54,281 bases of DNA from Paenibacillus fonticola DSM 21315 (GCF_000381905.1 NZ_KB907281.1:1-54281); one strand, 5' to 3'. Positions 41,670 to 49,996 are shown, numbered from the stretch's first letter. The notes: a model not told the origin generated them from the letters alone. Program-made: numbers and translations.

Positions 41670-42215
41670 ATGAAGATGCGGGGGCTTTATTTATATTTCA
41701 GCGTGCTCCTGGTCCTGCTGGCGGCTACTGCAGGGTGCGGCGGGGGCAGCAACAGAATTGCTAAGGAAGAGCTGGATCGAGTGCAAATGAAAACGTACCG
41801 CAAAGGAAATATACGACAGTTAAATCAAGGGAAAACGCTGAATAATGCACTGCTGCAAAACCTGCAAGCCGAATGCGCCAAACGCGGCATCCGGCTGACG
41901 AAAGGGACCTATGCTGATTCACTGGACGGTACGATCAGCTATAGCTATTTAATTGAAAGTGATCCCCGGCATTTCGTAATCGTCTACGTTTACCCATCAG
42001 AAAGTGTACGTATTCGGGAAATGGCAGAAATTTATGGCGACGGAATCGGAATCGCTCAGGGGGATAATCGGCCAGCGACCAGAGGGGCAGCGGTTATTTC
42101 CGCACGCGGAAGGACGGCCATCGTTTACGGCTCCAGCGGACAAACAAATATGCACTACCATGCTGATATGAAAGCGATATTCGAAGGGCTGCTGGAGCGG
42201 ATATCCAACCCGTGA
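41670..42215 (+). CDS. Predicted lipoprotein of unknown function
   Basis: The 181-residue product starts with a signal peptide and a lipobox (LAATAGC, Cys at about 23), then GGGS, so it should be lipid-anchored to the outer membrane face. The mature part has mixed alpha/beta character ('LLQNLQAECAKRGIRLTKGT', 'FVIVYVYPSESVRIREMAE'); I recognise no family motif. ATG 41670 is chosen because AAGGAGG at 41657-41663 is 6 bp upstream; the ATG at 41664 abuts it. No obvious operon partner. Confidence 0.75.
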   Translation: MKMRGLYLYFSVLLVLLAATAGCGGGSNRIAKEELDRVQMKTYRKGNIRQLNQGKTLNNALLQNLQAECAKRGIRLTKGTYADSLDGTISYSYLIESDPRHFVIVYVYPSESVRIREMAEIYGDGIGIAQGDNRPATRGAAVISARGRTAIVYGSSGQTNMHYHADMKAIFEGLLERISNP

Positions 42216-42310
42216 ATTTGTTATTAAGAGCACTCAGCGGGCAATAGTACTATGATTTGATCATCGTCATGTAACGCCGACTACCGCGCACTGGGAGCTT
42301 TGCGCGGTGC

Positions 42311-42823
42311 CTATGCTTTGTAAATTTCACGCATGACATGCCTTAGCTCGGGGATTATGATTCGCTCCATGGCAAGTTTAACGGCCGCTTGCGAGCCCGG
42401 CATGGAGAAGACGGCCATGTTGCTTAGCGTCCCGGCAATGGCCCGGCTTAATATGGCGGCGGAGCCGATATCCTCCGTAAAACTCAAGTAGCGAAAAATT
42501 TCCCCGAATCCGGGCATTTCTTTGTTCAATAAGCTGCGAACCGCCTCGTAAGTCGTATCCCGGGGGGAGATGCCGGTACCGCCGCTGAGCAGAACGGCCT
42601 CTATACTGCGGTCCGATGCTGCTTCGCGCAGCAGCTGGCGAATGCTGTCATAGTCATCCTTAACGATTTGATATTTAACGATGTGATAGCCGTTCGCTTC
42701 GAGAAGATTTCGGATCAGTTGACCGCTTGTATCATTTTCAGAGGTCCGGGTATCGGACACGGTTACGATCATGCAGGAAACATGCTCAGGCGCCTCGTTG
42801 CGGTGTTGTTCAATGGATCTCAT
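42311..42823 (-). CDS. moaB: Molybdenum cofactor biosynthesis protein MoaB
   Basis: A MoaB/Mog-fold protein of 170 residues, which adenylates molybdopterin in molybdenum cofactor synthesis (some MoaB proteins are non-essential duplicates). Motifs are 'MIVTVSDTRTSENDTSGQLI', the nucleotide/MPT loop 'VLLSGGTGISPRDTTYEAV' and 'VFSMPGSQAAVKLAMERII'. The minus-strand ATG at 42823 follows AGAAAGGAAA. It is divergent from the G3E GTPase gene; no other moa or mob genes are in the window. Confidence 0.92.
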   Translation of the reverse strand: MRSIEQHRNEAPEHVSCMIVTVSDTRTSENDTSGQLIRNLLEANGYHIVKYQIVKDDYDSIRQLLREAASDRSIEAVLLSGGTGISPRDTTYEAVRSLLNKEMPGFGEIFRYLSFTEDIGSAAILSRAIAGTLSNMAVFSMPGSQAAVKLAMERIIIPELRHVMREIYKA

Positions 42824-42897
42824 AGTCTCGTTTCCTTTCTAAGTAAGGTTTTGTTCCTATTCTAACATCATTCCCTGCCGTTTATTGCCGGGACAGG

Positions 42898-42926
42898 TTG
42901 CATCCGGGAAAGGCATAGTGTAAACT
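42898..42926 (+). promoter_or_regulatory. Possible promoter of the G3E GTPase gene
   Basis: TTGCAT (42898-42903), a 17-nt spacer and TAAACT (42921-42926) lie 40 bp before the start at 42967. I see no clear Zur-type palindrome. Confidence 0.4.
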
Positions 42927-42966
42927 CGCTCTCATGGAAGTGGATTTGAAAGCGGGGGAATTTAGG

Positions 42967-44016
42967 ATGTCAGAAGCGGAATTGAATAAAGTTACACCTA
43001 TTTATATATTATCCGGTTTTCTCGGGAGCGGCAAAACGACGCTGCTGCAGCGCATGTTGTCCTTTTGGAAAAAACAGGGGCTAAAGCCTGCGGTCATTAT
43101 GAATGAAATTGGAGATATTAATTTGGACGGCATTCTTGTAGATGAAGAGGTGCCGATGGCTGAAATGCTGGGAGGCTGCATTTGCTGTACGGTCCGTGGC
43201 AACCTCGGTATTCAAATGTTCGAGCTCATTCGTACGGAGCGGCCTGATCTCATCGTCATTGAAGCGACCGGTGCGGCGAACCCGATGGAAATATTGGATG
43301 CGGTAACCGAGGTGTCGCTGACGGCCAAGCTTGACATCCGGCCGATGATTACGGTTGTCGATTCGGTCCATTTGTTGGCGCTCCATGAAGCCCAGAAAGG
43401 AAAAACGTACCGTCTGATGATGGAGCAGATTCGCTGCGGTTCCGTTCTTATCATGAATAAAATCGATAGATTGGACGAAGGACAGGCACAGGAGGTTCAA
43501 GCATTGCTGCAGCGCTTGAACCCGTTTGCCAAACTTCTTCCTGCCGAAAAATGCGATGTAGATATTGATGCTCTTACTACTATGTATAGTCGCCAAGCTG
43601 CGAATCATGATCACAGTTGTGATATGGATATGGATAAGAGTAAGGAATCGAATAAGGACAAGGAACAGAAAAAGGATACGGATAAGGAAAAGGATAGCAG
43701 CTGTCAGCAGGAACATACGCATACAACCCATGAACATGTAACGGTTTATGCGCATTATTTTCAGGAACCTGTAAACAGCGAGCTGTTTGAACAATTTCTT
43801 GCCGAGCTGCCCAGAGAAGTATACCGCGGCAAAGGAGTGCTAAGCTTCTCCGACACATCAAGCCGTTTTTTATTCCAATATGCTTATAGGGAATCTGACT
43901 ACATAAAAATAACGCCTCAAGGTTCAGTGCCTGATGTAGCTGTATTTATTGGCGAGCATTTTGATAAAAATAAGCTTGCGAATCAGCTGCGCCAGCTGGA
44001 AGTCAGATCTCGTTAG
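42967..44016 (+). CDS. G3E-family GTPase, CobW/ZagA-type metal chaperone
   Basis: A 349-residue P-loop GTPase of the COG0523 group, which delivers zinc, cobalt or other metals to target proteins. Walker A is GFLGSGKTT near the N-terminus, the metal-binding CxCC motif is GGCICC, and 'MNKIDRLDE' gives base recognition. Between the GTPase and the CobW_C domain (about 265-345) lies an insert with 'NHDHSCDMDMD', a Lys/Asp/Glu-rich stretch and a 'HTHTTHEH' cluster, likely extra metal ligands. ATG 42967 is preferred (GGGGGAA at 42954-42960) over the ATG at 42934. The next gene encodes a Cys-rich metal-binding protein. Confidence 0.88.
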   Translation: MSEAELNKVTPIYILSGFLGSGKTTLLQRMLSFWKKQGLKPAVIMNEIGDINLDGILVDEEVPMAEMLGGCICCTVRGNLGIQMFELIRTERPDLIVIEATGAANPMEILDAVTEVSLTAKLDIRPMITVVDSVHLLALHEAQKGKTYRLMMEQIRCGSVLIMNKIDRLDEGQAQEVQALLQRLNPFAKLLPAEKCDVDIDALTTMYSRQAANHDHSCDMDMDKSKESNKDKEQKKDTDKEKDSSCQQEHTHTTHEHVTVYAHYFQEPVNSELFEQFLAELPREVYRGKGVLSFSDTSSRFLFQYAYRESDYIKITPQGSVPDVAVFIGEHFDKNKLANQLRQLEVRSR

Positions 44017-44145
44017 CCATTGTTCATATTTCCCATACCGCTCTTGATCGTTTCACTTCAGGCTGTTCCTGGTTAGTTTAATAAGGAGATTGTTAGTGGA
44101 ACTAAGGACAAACTACGCTCTACAGCTCTCAGGAGGGATAGAAAA

Positions 44146-44481
44146 ATGACTCAGGAAAAATACAGAGTATGCATTGAAGCTTGCCTGGAATGTATGAATG
44201 CTTGTAATTATTGCTATGTTTCCAGTTTGAAGGAATATGATCTGGCGATGTTGCGAGAATGCATCCGCCTTACCCGGGAATGTGCGGAGATTTGTTCTTT
44301 TGCTGCAGAGTCCTTATCGAGAAACACGCCTTTTGCCAAAGAAATATGCGAGCTCTGTGCGAAGGCTTGCGATGCCTGTGCAGCGGAATGCGGCAAACAT
44401 GAGCACCATCACTGCAAACAGTGTGAGCAGTCCTGCCGGCGCTGCGCAGAAATATGCCGCAAAATGATTCAAGCCGCATAA
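44146..44481 (+). CDS. Cys-rich four-helix-bundle copper-binding protein (DUF326/Csp-like)
   Basis: The 111-residue protein carries 18 cysteines, mostly as CxxxC and CxxC pairs along amphipathic helices ('VCIEACLECMNACNYCYVSS', 'EICELCAKACDACAAECGKH'), plus a HEHHHC cluster. This is the pattern of Csp copper-storage proteins and YhjQ, which bind many Cu(I) ions inside a four-helix bundle. No signal peptide is present, so it acts in the cytoplasm (Csp3-like). CAGGAGGG precedes ATG 44146. Its place after the G3E GTPase suggests a metal-handling module; a terminator follows. Confidence 0.9.
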   Translation: MTQEKYRVCIEACLECMNACNYCYVSSLKEYDLAMLRECIRLTRECAEICSFAAESLSRNTPFAKEICELCAKACDACAAECGKHEHHHCKQCEQSCRRCAEICRKMIQAA

Positions 44482-44484
44482 CAC

Positions 44485-44517
44485 ACACCGCGCGCATCTC
44501 CCAGCGCGCGGTGTTTC
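44485..44517 (+). terminator. Terminator hairpin after the Csp-like gene
   Basis: ACACCGCGCGC (44485-44495) pairs perfectly with GCGCGCGGTGT (44504-44514) around 8 nt. Only a short T tract follows, but the stem is very stable. Confidence 0.75.
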
Positions 44518-44651
44518 GCTGCATGACAGCGGTCGGTCGACCACATGAACATGAAGCAGGGAAAGCCACGCCTTCAATATCACTTCGGAAAGCTGTCATT
44601 TTGCTGAAACTTTCCAGCCCGCCGCTGCGTCTGAGAGGATAGAGGTGATAA

Positions 44652-45551
44652 ATGATGAAATTTAAAAAAATGAAAATGGCAGCTGCGCTTATGCTGTCGA
44701 GCTCTTTGCTGCTAGCCTCCTCTGCTTCCGCATTCAATGATGTTGAAGGCAAGGATGCAGCAATTACAAAGTCATTGCATCAAAAAGGCATTATTCACGG
44801 CGTGACCAAAGACAAATTTGCCCCTAAGAGTCATCTCACAGGAGCGCAAGGCGTGAAAATGATCGTACAGGCGTTGGAGCTGAAAGGAAAACACGGAGGA
44901 AAAACCGGTAATGGAGCTGGATTCTGGTACTCCCATTCACTGCAAATCGCTAAGGACAACGGCATTAAATTGCCGGCCGATTTCAAGCCGAATGAGAAGC
45001 TGACGCGGGAAGCCTTCGCTGATATTTTGCTGCAAGGCGTCAATGCAACCGGCAATTATCCGGTCGTGAAGATGTACATCAATATTGCGGATTCGAAGTC
45101 GATTAACCTGGACTACATGAACAGTATCCAGACGCTGCTGCTTATGAACATTGCCTCCCTGGATGAGGACGGCAAGTTTCATCCGAAGTCAGCGATCAAC
45201 AGGATCGAAGCAGCCCGTTTAGTGTACAATGCGGCGGAGTTTGTGCGCAATCATCAAGACAATACGATCCCGGATAAGGAAGGGGAGGGGCATCTGGATC
45301 AAGTATCCTACAATGTGGAGAAGGTAAACAACGAGGTGAACAGAGTTGTGTTAACCCGTGCTAACCAGCCTCATCCCGGTTATGGGATTTCTGTAGCCAA
45401 AGTGGAGTTCAATGAGAAGACGGCGGTTGTATACTATGAACTGCTGTCCCCGGAACCTGGCAAGTTTTATCCACAAGTAGTGACAGACTCCAAGATAGAA
45501 ACGTATGTAGCCAGCCATTATCAAGTGAAAATAAAACAGTTGAAAAAATAA
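44652..45551 (+). CDS. Exported protein with SLH-type domains and a PrcB-like C-terminus
   Basis: The 299-residue product has a signal peptide (about 1-27, cleavage after ASA), followed by degenerate S-layer homology repeats ('GIIHGVTKDKFAPKSHLTGA', 'FADILLQGVNATGNY', 'KFHPKSAINRIEAARLVYNA'), which in this family anchor proteins to the cell wall. The last 70 residues ('GYGISVAKVEFNEKTAVVYY', 'VTDSKIETYVASHYQVKI') resemble the PrcB C-terminal domain, named after a protease-complex partner. AGAGGTG precedes two adjacent ATG codons (44652 and 44655). No operon partner is seen. Confidence 0.82.
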   Translation: MMKFKKMKMAAALMLSSSLLLASSASAFNDVEGKDAAITKSLHQKGIIHGVTKDKFAPKSHLTGAQGVKMIVQALELKGKHGGKTGNGAGFWYSHSLQIAKDNGIKLPADFKPNEKLTREAFADILLQGVNATGNYPVVKMYINIADSKSINLDYMNSIQTLLLMNIASLDEDGKFHPKSAINRIEAARLVYNAAEFVRNHQDNTIPDKEGEGHLDQVSYNVEKVNNEVNRVVLTRANQPHPGYGISVAKVEFNEKTAVVYYELLSPEPGKFYPQVVTDSKIETYVASHYQVKIKQLKK

Positions 45552-45561
45552 GCTAATGCCA

Positions 45562-45600
45562 AAACGCCACTCACGGTTCCAAGGTGAGTGGCGTTTGCTG
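45562..45600. terminator. Bidirectional terminator between convergent genes
   Basis: AAACGCCACTCAC (45562-45574) pairs perfectly with GTGAGTGGCGTTT (45584-45596). It lies between the SLH-protein gene and the convergent bmrD. Confidence 0.85.
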
Positions 45601-45654
45601 CATCTTATTTAGTTGACACCGTCAACGTTTGAGTACCGCCGATTTTAACCCGGC

Positions 45655-47772
45655 TCAGGTTGGATTCATCGCTGTTCGCCCGGATGCCGCGCTTAAAGGC
45701 TGCGAGCCGGAAGCGGAGCCGGAAGCTGTCTCTGCAGTCGTCTCTGCAGCGGTTTCTGCGGCGGCATTTCCAAGCTGGAGGCGGTACATTTGATGATATC
45801 TGCCGCCGAGAGCCAGCAGTTCCTCATGCGATCCTTGTTCAACGATCTCGCCGCGGTGCAACACGAGAATTTGATCAGCGCTTCGAATGGTAGAGAGGCG
45901 ATGAGCGATAATAAATGTCGTGCGGCCCCGTTTCAAAACCTCCAGCGCCGATTGAATGAGCGCTTCCGTCTCTGTATCAATATTAGCGGTCGCTTCGTCC
46001 AAAATTAGAATCGCCGGATCAAAGGCGAGCGCCCGGGCGAAGGAAATTAACTGACGTTCGCCTGCGGATAGAGTGCTCCCTTTTTCCACTACCGGTTCAT
46101 CAATTCCTTTGGGCAAATGCTGCAAAATCCGCATCGCTCCAACGTCTTCCAGCGCCTTGATAACTTTTTCCCGCGTAATGCGTTCATCGCCCAGGCTTAC
46201 ATTCGAGGCAATGGTGCCTGTAAACAGGAATGGGTCCTGCAGCACGATGCCCATATGCTGGCGAATCCATTGCTTCGGCAATTCGGTTACCTTCTGGCCG
46301 TCAATCGTAATGGTTCCTTTTTGAGGATCGTAGAAACGGAACAGCAGGTTAATGATCGAGCTTTTTCCTGACCCTGTATGTCCAACGAGAGCGACGGTCT
46401 GCCCTTGCTTTGCTTCAAAGTTAATGTTTTTCAGCACAAAATCTTTCTTATAGGCGAAAGAAACGTTGTTGAATTGTACATTTCCTTTATAACGGGGCAT
46501 GAAGCCGTCTGTTACTTCTTCACCCGGTTCATCCATCAGTTTAAAGACGCGGCCTGCGGATACCATCGACGAATCGAGAGCGGCAAGCTGGTTCACCATT
46601 CCGGTGATCGGCTGGAACAGCCGACCCAGCACATCGACGAAAGCGTACAATACCCCGATGGAGATGAATCCTAAGCCGGTTAACTGGGCTGATCCGAAAT
46701 ACCATAGAACAACGGCGAAGGACAGGCTGCGAAGCACATTGACGAGATTGTGCGAAGTCAGTGCATTCAAATTGAGCATTTTGTTCTGGTGCTTCATATA
46801 ATCGTCATTTAAGTTTTCAAATTCCTCCTGCGTCTGCTTTTCACGCCGGAAAATGCGAATGATGGTCATCCCTTGAATCGATTCGTTAATGATCGCGTTA
46901 ATTTCGCTCAGGCGGGAACGAATAATGGTGTTGTACTTCGTTGCAAACTTTCTATAGAGTACAACCCACAGCCAGATGACCGGAACGACAAAAAGACAAA
47001 TTAGTCCAAGCCGGACATCGAGCAGAAACAACGCCACATATACGCCCAGCATGTTGATGATGCCCGAGAAGAAGTTGGATAGTACAGCGATGAATAAATC
47101 CTTGACGGCTTCGGTATCGTTGGTCACCCGGGAGACAACTTTTCCCGCTGGCAAATTGTCAAAGAAGTTCACCGGCAGGCGCTGGATATGACTGTAAACG
47201 TCCGTGCGAAGCTTGCGGATGACTTTATTTGCCGAGGACTGCAGCCAATACGTCTTGCCGAATTCCATGACGATGGCGATGGCTAGAAAGACGAAATACC
47301 AGCCGACCAACGCGATGATGCCCGGAACCTCCGGTTTGTAAAAAGCGAACAGTTCAGTTGGCTTCAATTTAACAGCCGGATATTGGAACGCACTCCCGTT
47401 GTAATCGATCGTTAGCACGCCGTTGCTGAAGCTGCGCTCACCGCTGGCCTGGGTAACGGGCTCATTAACGAATACGAAAGATGTTCCGGTTTGGAGGACC
47501 CGGACTTCCTGTCCTTTGGGCTCCCCGGCGGCAAAACGGTCGCCCCGCTTGAAGTAACGTCCATCGTAGGCCGCTGTTTCTTCACTCGCGGCCGTGGTTT
47601 CATAGAATGGCCTCTCGATGGCGAGGATATGATCATCGATCATGGAGCGGGCGATGAACGGCCCAGCCAGTTCCGCTGCTACACCAATAGCGAGCATAAC
47701 CAGGGCGAGAATAAAAGTATTTTTCGCTGTGAGTGCGTATTTAAATAATGCTTTTCCTGTATGAGTATGCAT
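45655..47772 (-). CDS. bmrD: Heterodimeric multidrug ABC exporter subunit BmrD (YheH-like)
   Basis: A fused membrane/ATPase half-exporter of 705 residues. An unusual extracytoplasmic insert between the first two membrane helices (about 45-140) matches the longer subunit of B. subtilis BmrC/BmrD. The ATPase has Walker A VGHTGSGKSS and a complete Walker B 'AILILDEATANIDTETE', but a deviant ABC signature LSAGERQ. In the heterodimer its Walker motifs and BmrC's good signature form the working ATP site. The Ala/Thr/Ser-rich tail is poorly conserved. Its start overlaps the bmrC stop (TAATG). Confidence 0.92.
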   Translation of the reverse strand: MHTHTGKALFKYALTAKNTFILALVMLAIGVAAELAGPFIARSMIDDHILAIERPFYETTAASEETAAYDGRYFKRGDRFAAGEPKGQEVRVLQTGTSFVFVNEPVTQASGERSFSNGVLTIDYNGSAFQYPAVKLKPTELFAFYKPEVPGIIALVGWYFVFLAIAIVMEFGKTYWLQSSANKVIRKLRTDVYSHIQRLPVNFFDNLPAGKVVSRVTNDTEAVKDLFIAVLSNFFSGIINMLGVYVALFLLDVRLGLICLFVVPVIWLWVVLYRKFATKYNTIIRSRLSEINAIINESIQGMTIIRIFRREKQTQEEFENLNDDYMKHQNKMLNLNALTSHNLVNVLRSLSFAVVLWYFGSAQLTGLGFISIGVLYAFVDVLGRLFQPITGMVNQLAALDSSMVSAGRVFKLMDEPGEEVTDGFMPRYKGNVQFNNVSFAYKKDFVLKNINFEAKQGQTVALVGHTGSGKSSIINLLFRFYDPQKGTITIDGQKVTELPKQWIRQHMGIVLQDPFLFTGTIASNVSLGDERITREKVIKALEDVGAMRILQHLPKGIDEPVVEKGSTLSAGERQLISFARALAFDPAILILDEATANIDTETEALIQSALEVLKRGRTTFIIAHRLSTIRSADQILVLHRGEIVEQGSHEELLALGGRYHQMYRLQLGNAAAETAAETTAETASGSASGSQPLSAASGRTAMNPT

Positions 47773-49529
47773 TATGACACCTCCCCGTCAGTAAGGTCGG
47801 ATTCCACCTGCTGGCGTTCGTATTGTTCGCGGTACCACCCGCCTGCCCGCAGCAGTTCTTTATGGGTACCCTGTTCGATAATCCGGCCTTTCTCCAGCAC
47901 GACGATCCAATCGGCATGTTCTACGGCAGAAAGGCGGTGCGTGGAGATCAGTGTAGTTTTGCCGGAACGCTTGTTGCGAATATTATCGATAATTCGTGAC
48001 TCCGTACGGGCATCGACCGCGGAGAGCGCATCGTCCAAAATAAGAATTTCCGGATTGGCGATAAAGGCTCTCGCCAAGGACACTCTCTGCTTCTGGCCGC
48101 CGGAGAGGGCCACCCCTTTTTCCCCGACCAGCGTATCCAGCCCGTCGGACAACGTTTCCAGATCCTGATCAAAGGCAGCGGTGCGAATGGCCTCCATTAT
48201 AAGTTCATCGGATGCATCCTTACACCCGAATTGAATGTTCGCTCTGACGCTTTTGGAGAACAGAATCTGCTCCTGTGGAACATAACCGACCCATCCGTGC
48301 AGCTGCTGCAGAGCGATATGCTGGATCGGTACGTCTGAAATCGTAAACTCCCCTGTGCCAGCAGGATATTCGTGAAGCAGCTGCTTCAGGAGCGTAGACT
48401 TGCCGCTGCCGGTTCTGCCAACGACGCCGAGTGTTTCGCCGCGCCGGACCGATAAAGTAATTTGGTCCAGATTGAGCATGGCAGAGGTCGGATATTGAAA
48501 CGTGTAGCCGTTAAACTGGATCGTGTCAGGCTGCGCCACAATTACCGGATCGTCAACGTCCTCGACATCGGGCTTCACGCTAAGCGTTTCGTTAACCCGG
48601 TCGAGCGATGCGCCGCCGCGCTGCATAATGTTGATTAATTCGCCGATGGCAAACATCGGCCAGATCATCATGCCGAGATACATATTGAAGGATACGAGAG
48701 CGCCAAGCGTCAGCTCGTTATGAAAGACGAGATAAATGCCATAGGTTAAGCCGATGGCATAGCTCAGGCCGACACAAAGCCGAATCGTAGGCTCGAAGTA
48801 GGCATCGACCCGGGCCACAGCTAGATTTTTACGGTAAACGTCATCCGTTACGTCCTGGAACCGTCTTTCGTCCAGCCGTTCCTGCACATATGCCCGGATT
48901 ACCCGGATGCCGGCAACCGATTCGAGCACCTGATCGTTCATGTCGCCAAATGCGTCCTGGGCGAGCGTGTATCGCTGGTGAATAATCCGGCCATAAATCA
49001 TCATCGCCAAGGCGATGAACGGCAGCGGAATGATCGCGGCAAAAGTCAATTTCCAGCTGATGAGCGTGCCCATCGCTACGAAGATGACGGTCAAATAGAC
49101 GGTTGAGTCGGTTAAGGTCAGCATGCCGAAGCCGGCCGTCTGCGCCACCGATCTTAAATCATTCGTTGCCCGGGCCATCAGATCACCAGTCCGGCTCCTT
49201 TCAAAAAACGGCGGGGTCATTCTTGTCAAATGGCTCATGAACCGCGAACGCAGCAGGCGCTCGATCAGATTGGAGCCGCCAAACAATTTGTGCATCCATA
49301 TATAAGTCATATAATAGATGACGATGAGTATGCCGATGATCATAAAAATATATTGAGCTAATGCGGTCCAAGTGATCGAGCCGCTAACGATGTCATCAAT
49401 TGCGCTGCCAAGCAGTCTGGGTGGGACGAGTTCGAAAATCCCCGTGAAGATCAAGAGAATCAGCCCGATCGTATACCGCCGTTTTTCCCGCCGGAAAAAC
49501 CAGCCCAGTTTCTGGAGAACGGAAAACAT
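47772..49529 (-). CDS. bmrC: Heterodimeric multidrug ABC exporter subunit BmrC (YheI-like)
   Basis: 585 residues, the same length as B. subtilis BmrC, with matching landmarks 'MFSVLQKLGWFF', 'MTPPFFERSRTGDLMARATN' and 'GWYREQYERQQ'. Six membrane helices are followed by an ATPase with Walker A VGRTGSGKST and a perfect signature LSGGQKQR, but Walker B reads LILDDALSAVD: Asp replaces the catalytic Glu, making this the degenerate site. AGGAGG lies at the expected distance before ATG 49529. Upstream are a leader ORF and an attenuator. The exporter expels antibiotics and dyes in B. subtilis. Confidence 0.94.
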   Translation of the reverse strand: MFSVLQKLGWFFRREKRRYTIGLILLIFTGIFELVPPRLLGSAIDDIVSGSITWTALAQYIFMIIGILIVIYYMTYIWMHKLFGGSNLIERLLRSRFMSHLTRMTPPFFERSRTGDLMARATNDLRSVAQTAGFGMLTLTDSTVYLTVIFVAMGTLISWKLTFAAIIPLPFIALAMMIYGRIIHQRYTLAQDAFGDMNDQVLESVAGIRVIRAYVQERLDERRFQDVTDDVYRKNLAVARVDAYFEPTIRLCVGLSYAIGLTYGIYLVFHNELTLGALVSFNMYLGMMIWPMFAIGELINIMQRGGASLDRVNETLSVKPDVEDVDDPVIVAQPDTIQFNGYTFQYPTSAMLNLDQITLSVRRGETLGVVGRTGSGKSTLLKQLLHEYPAGTGEFTISDVPIQHIALQQLHGWVGYVPQEQILFSKSVRANIQFGCKDASDELIMEAIRTAAFDQDLETLSDGLDTLVGEKGVALSGGQKQRVSLARAFIANPEILILDDALSAVDARTESRIIDNIRNKRSGKTTLISTHRLSAVEHADWIVVLEKGRIIEQGTHKELLRAGGWYREQYERQQVESDLTDGEVS

Positions 49530-49598
49530 AACAGTTTCCTCCTATTCCTAAAACCCATTTTGATAATGTAAATGGTAGTTTGGTTTGAATCAATTTGT

Positions 49599-49640
49599 AA
49601 AAAAAAGCAAAAAAGGCATATCGTCCGTAAACGATATGCC
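49599..49640 (-). terminator. Attenuator terminator in the bmrCD leader
   Basis: On the minus strand GGCATATCGT and ACGATATGCC form a perfect 10-bp stem with a 6-nt loop, followed by TTTTTTGCTTTTTTTT. It lies between the leader ORF and bmrC, so it must be overcome for bmrCD expression. Confidence 0.85.
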
Positions 49641-49661
49641 TTGAAAGCTTCACATATAACG
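49632..49661 (-). promoter_or_regulatory. Candidate antiterminator hairpin of bmrCD
   Basis: On the minus strand ATATG-T-GAA and TTC-AAGG-CATAT pair (with an outer CG/CG), using the GGCATATCG that is the 5' arm of the terminator. The two structures exclude each other. The stem is modest, so this needs experimental support. Confidence 0.55.
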
Positions 49662-49717
49662 CGTACGCTGCTATCTGAATCAAGCAACCGCCGCTTAAAT
49701 GGCCTAACCTGTTCCCG

Positions 49718-49837
49718 TTAGAAGGCAGCGGGGAAAGGCGGATTAGAGAGTTTGTTCAAGCCAGCAGGGGTCACTCCGGTATTTAATTGTAGTGTTGCGA
49801 TAATTCGAGCTGCAGGAGTATGATGAATAACAAACAC
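49718..49837 (-). CDS. bmrB: BmrB-type leader peptide (39 residues)
   Basis: A GTG start at 49837 is preceded by AAAGGGTGATC and opens a frame of 39 codons: 'MFVIHHTPAARIIATLQLN', then 'TGVTPAGLNKLSN' and 'PPFPAAF', stop TAA. It ends about 57 bases before the antiterminator candidate. In B. subtilis the bmrB leader ORF precedes bmrCD and translation stalling by antibiotics prevents termination. This ORF has the same place and an own promoter. The near-end codons CCGCTGC can also pair with GCGGCGG just downstream. Its product probably has no other function. Confidence 0.75.
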   Translation of the reverse strand: MFVIHHTPAARIIATLQLNTGVTPAGLNKLSNPPFPAAF

Positions 49838-49903
49838 CGTGATCACCCTTTCATAGTTATTAGTTATTGGTAATTAATGCAATTGAGATCTCATATGTTT
49901 TTG

Positions 49904-49933
49904 AGTTTAACACCGCTTTCCGAGGAATGTCAA
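49904..49933 (-). promoter_or_regulatory. Promoter of the bmrB-bmrC-bmrD leader transcript
   Basis: On the minus strand TTGACA (49933-49928), an 18-nt spacer and TAAACT (49909-49904) lie about 65 bp before the leader ORF. The -10 box is moderate. Confidence 0.6.
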
Positions 49934-49941
49934 TTTTTATT

Positions 49942-49971
49942 TTGGCAATTCGCTGAGGAATAGTCTAAAAT
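49942..49971 (+). promoter_or_regulatory. Promoter of the HesB-like gene
   Basis: TTGGCA (49942-49947), an 18-nt spacer and TAAAAT (49966-49971), 26 bp before the start codon. Its -35 box lies only eight bases from that of the divergent bmr promoter. Confidence 0.55.
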
Positions 49972-49996
49972 AAGGAGAAGATAGGAGGGGATCGAG

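Noticed and set aside
42270..42296. Terminator between the lipoprotein gene and moaB
   Set aside because: ACCGCGC and GCGCGGT pair well, but neither strand has a T-run after the stem, so the role is uncertain.
49396..49683. A minus-strand frame of 95 codons running from the attenuator into bmrC
   Set aside because: It is out of frame with bmrC, crosses the terminator hairpin and lacks a ribosome binding site.
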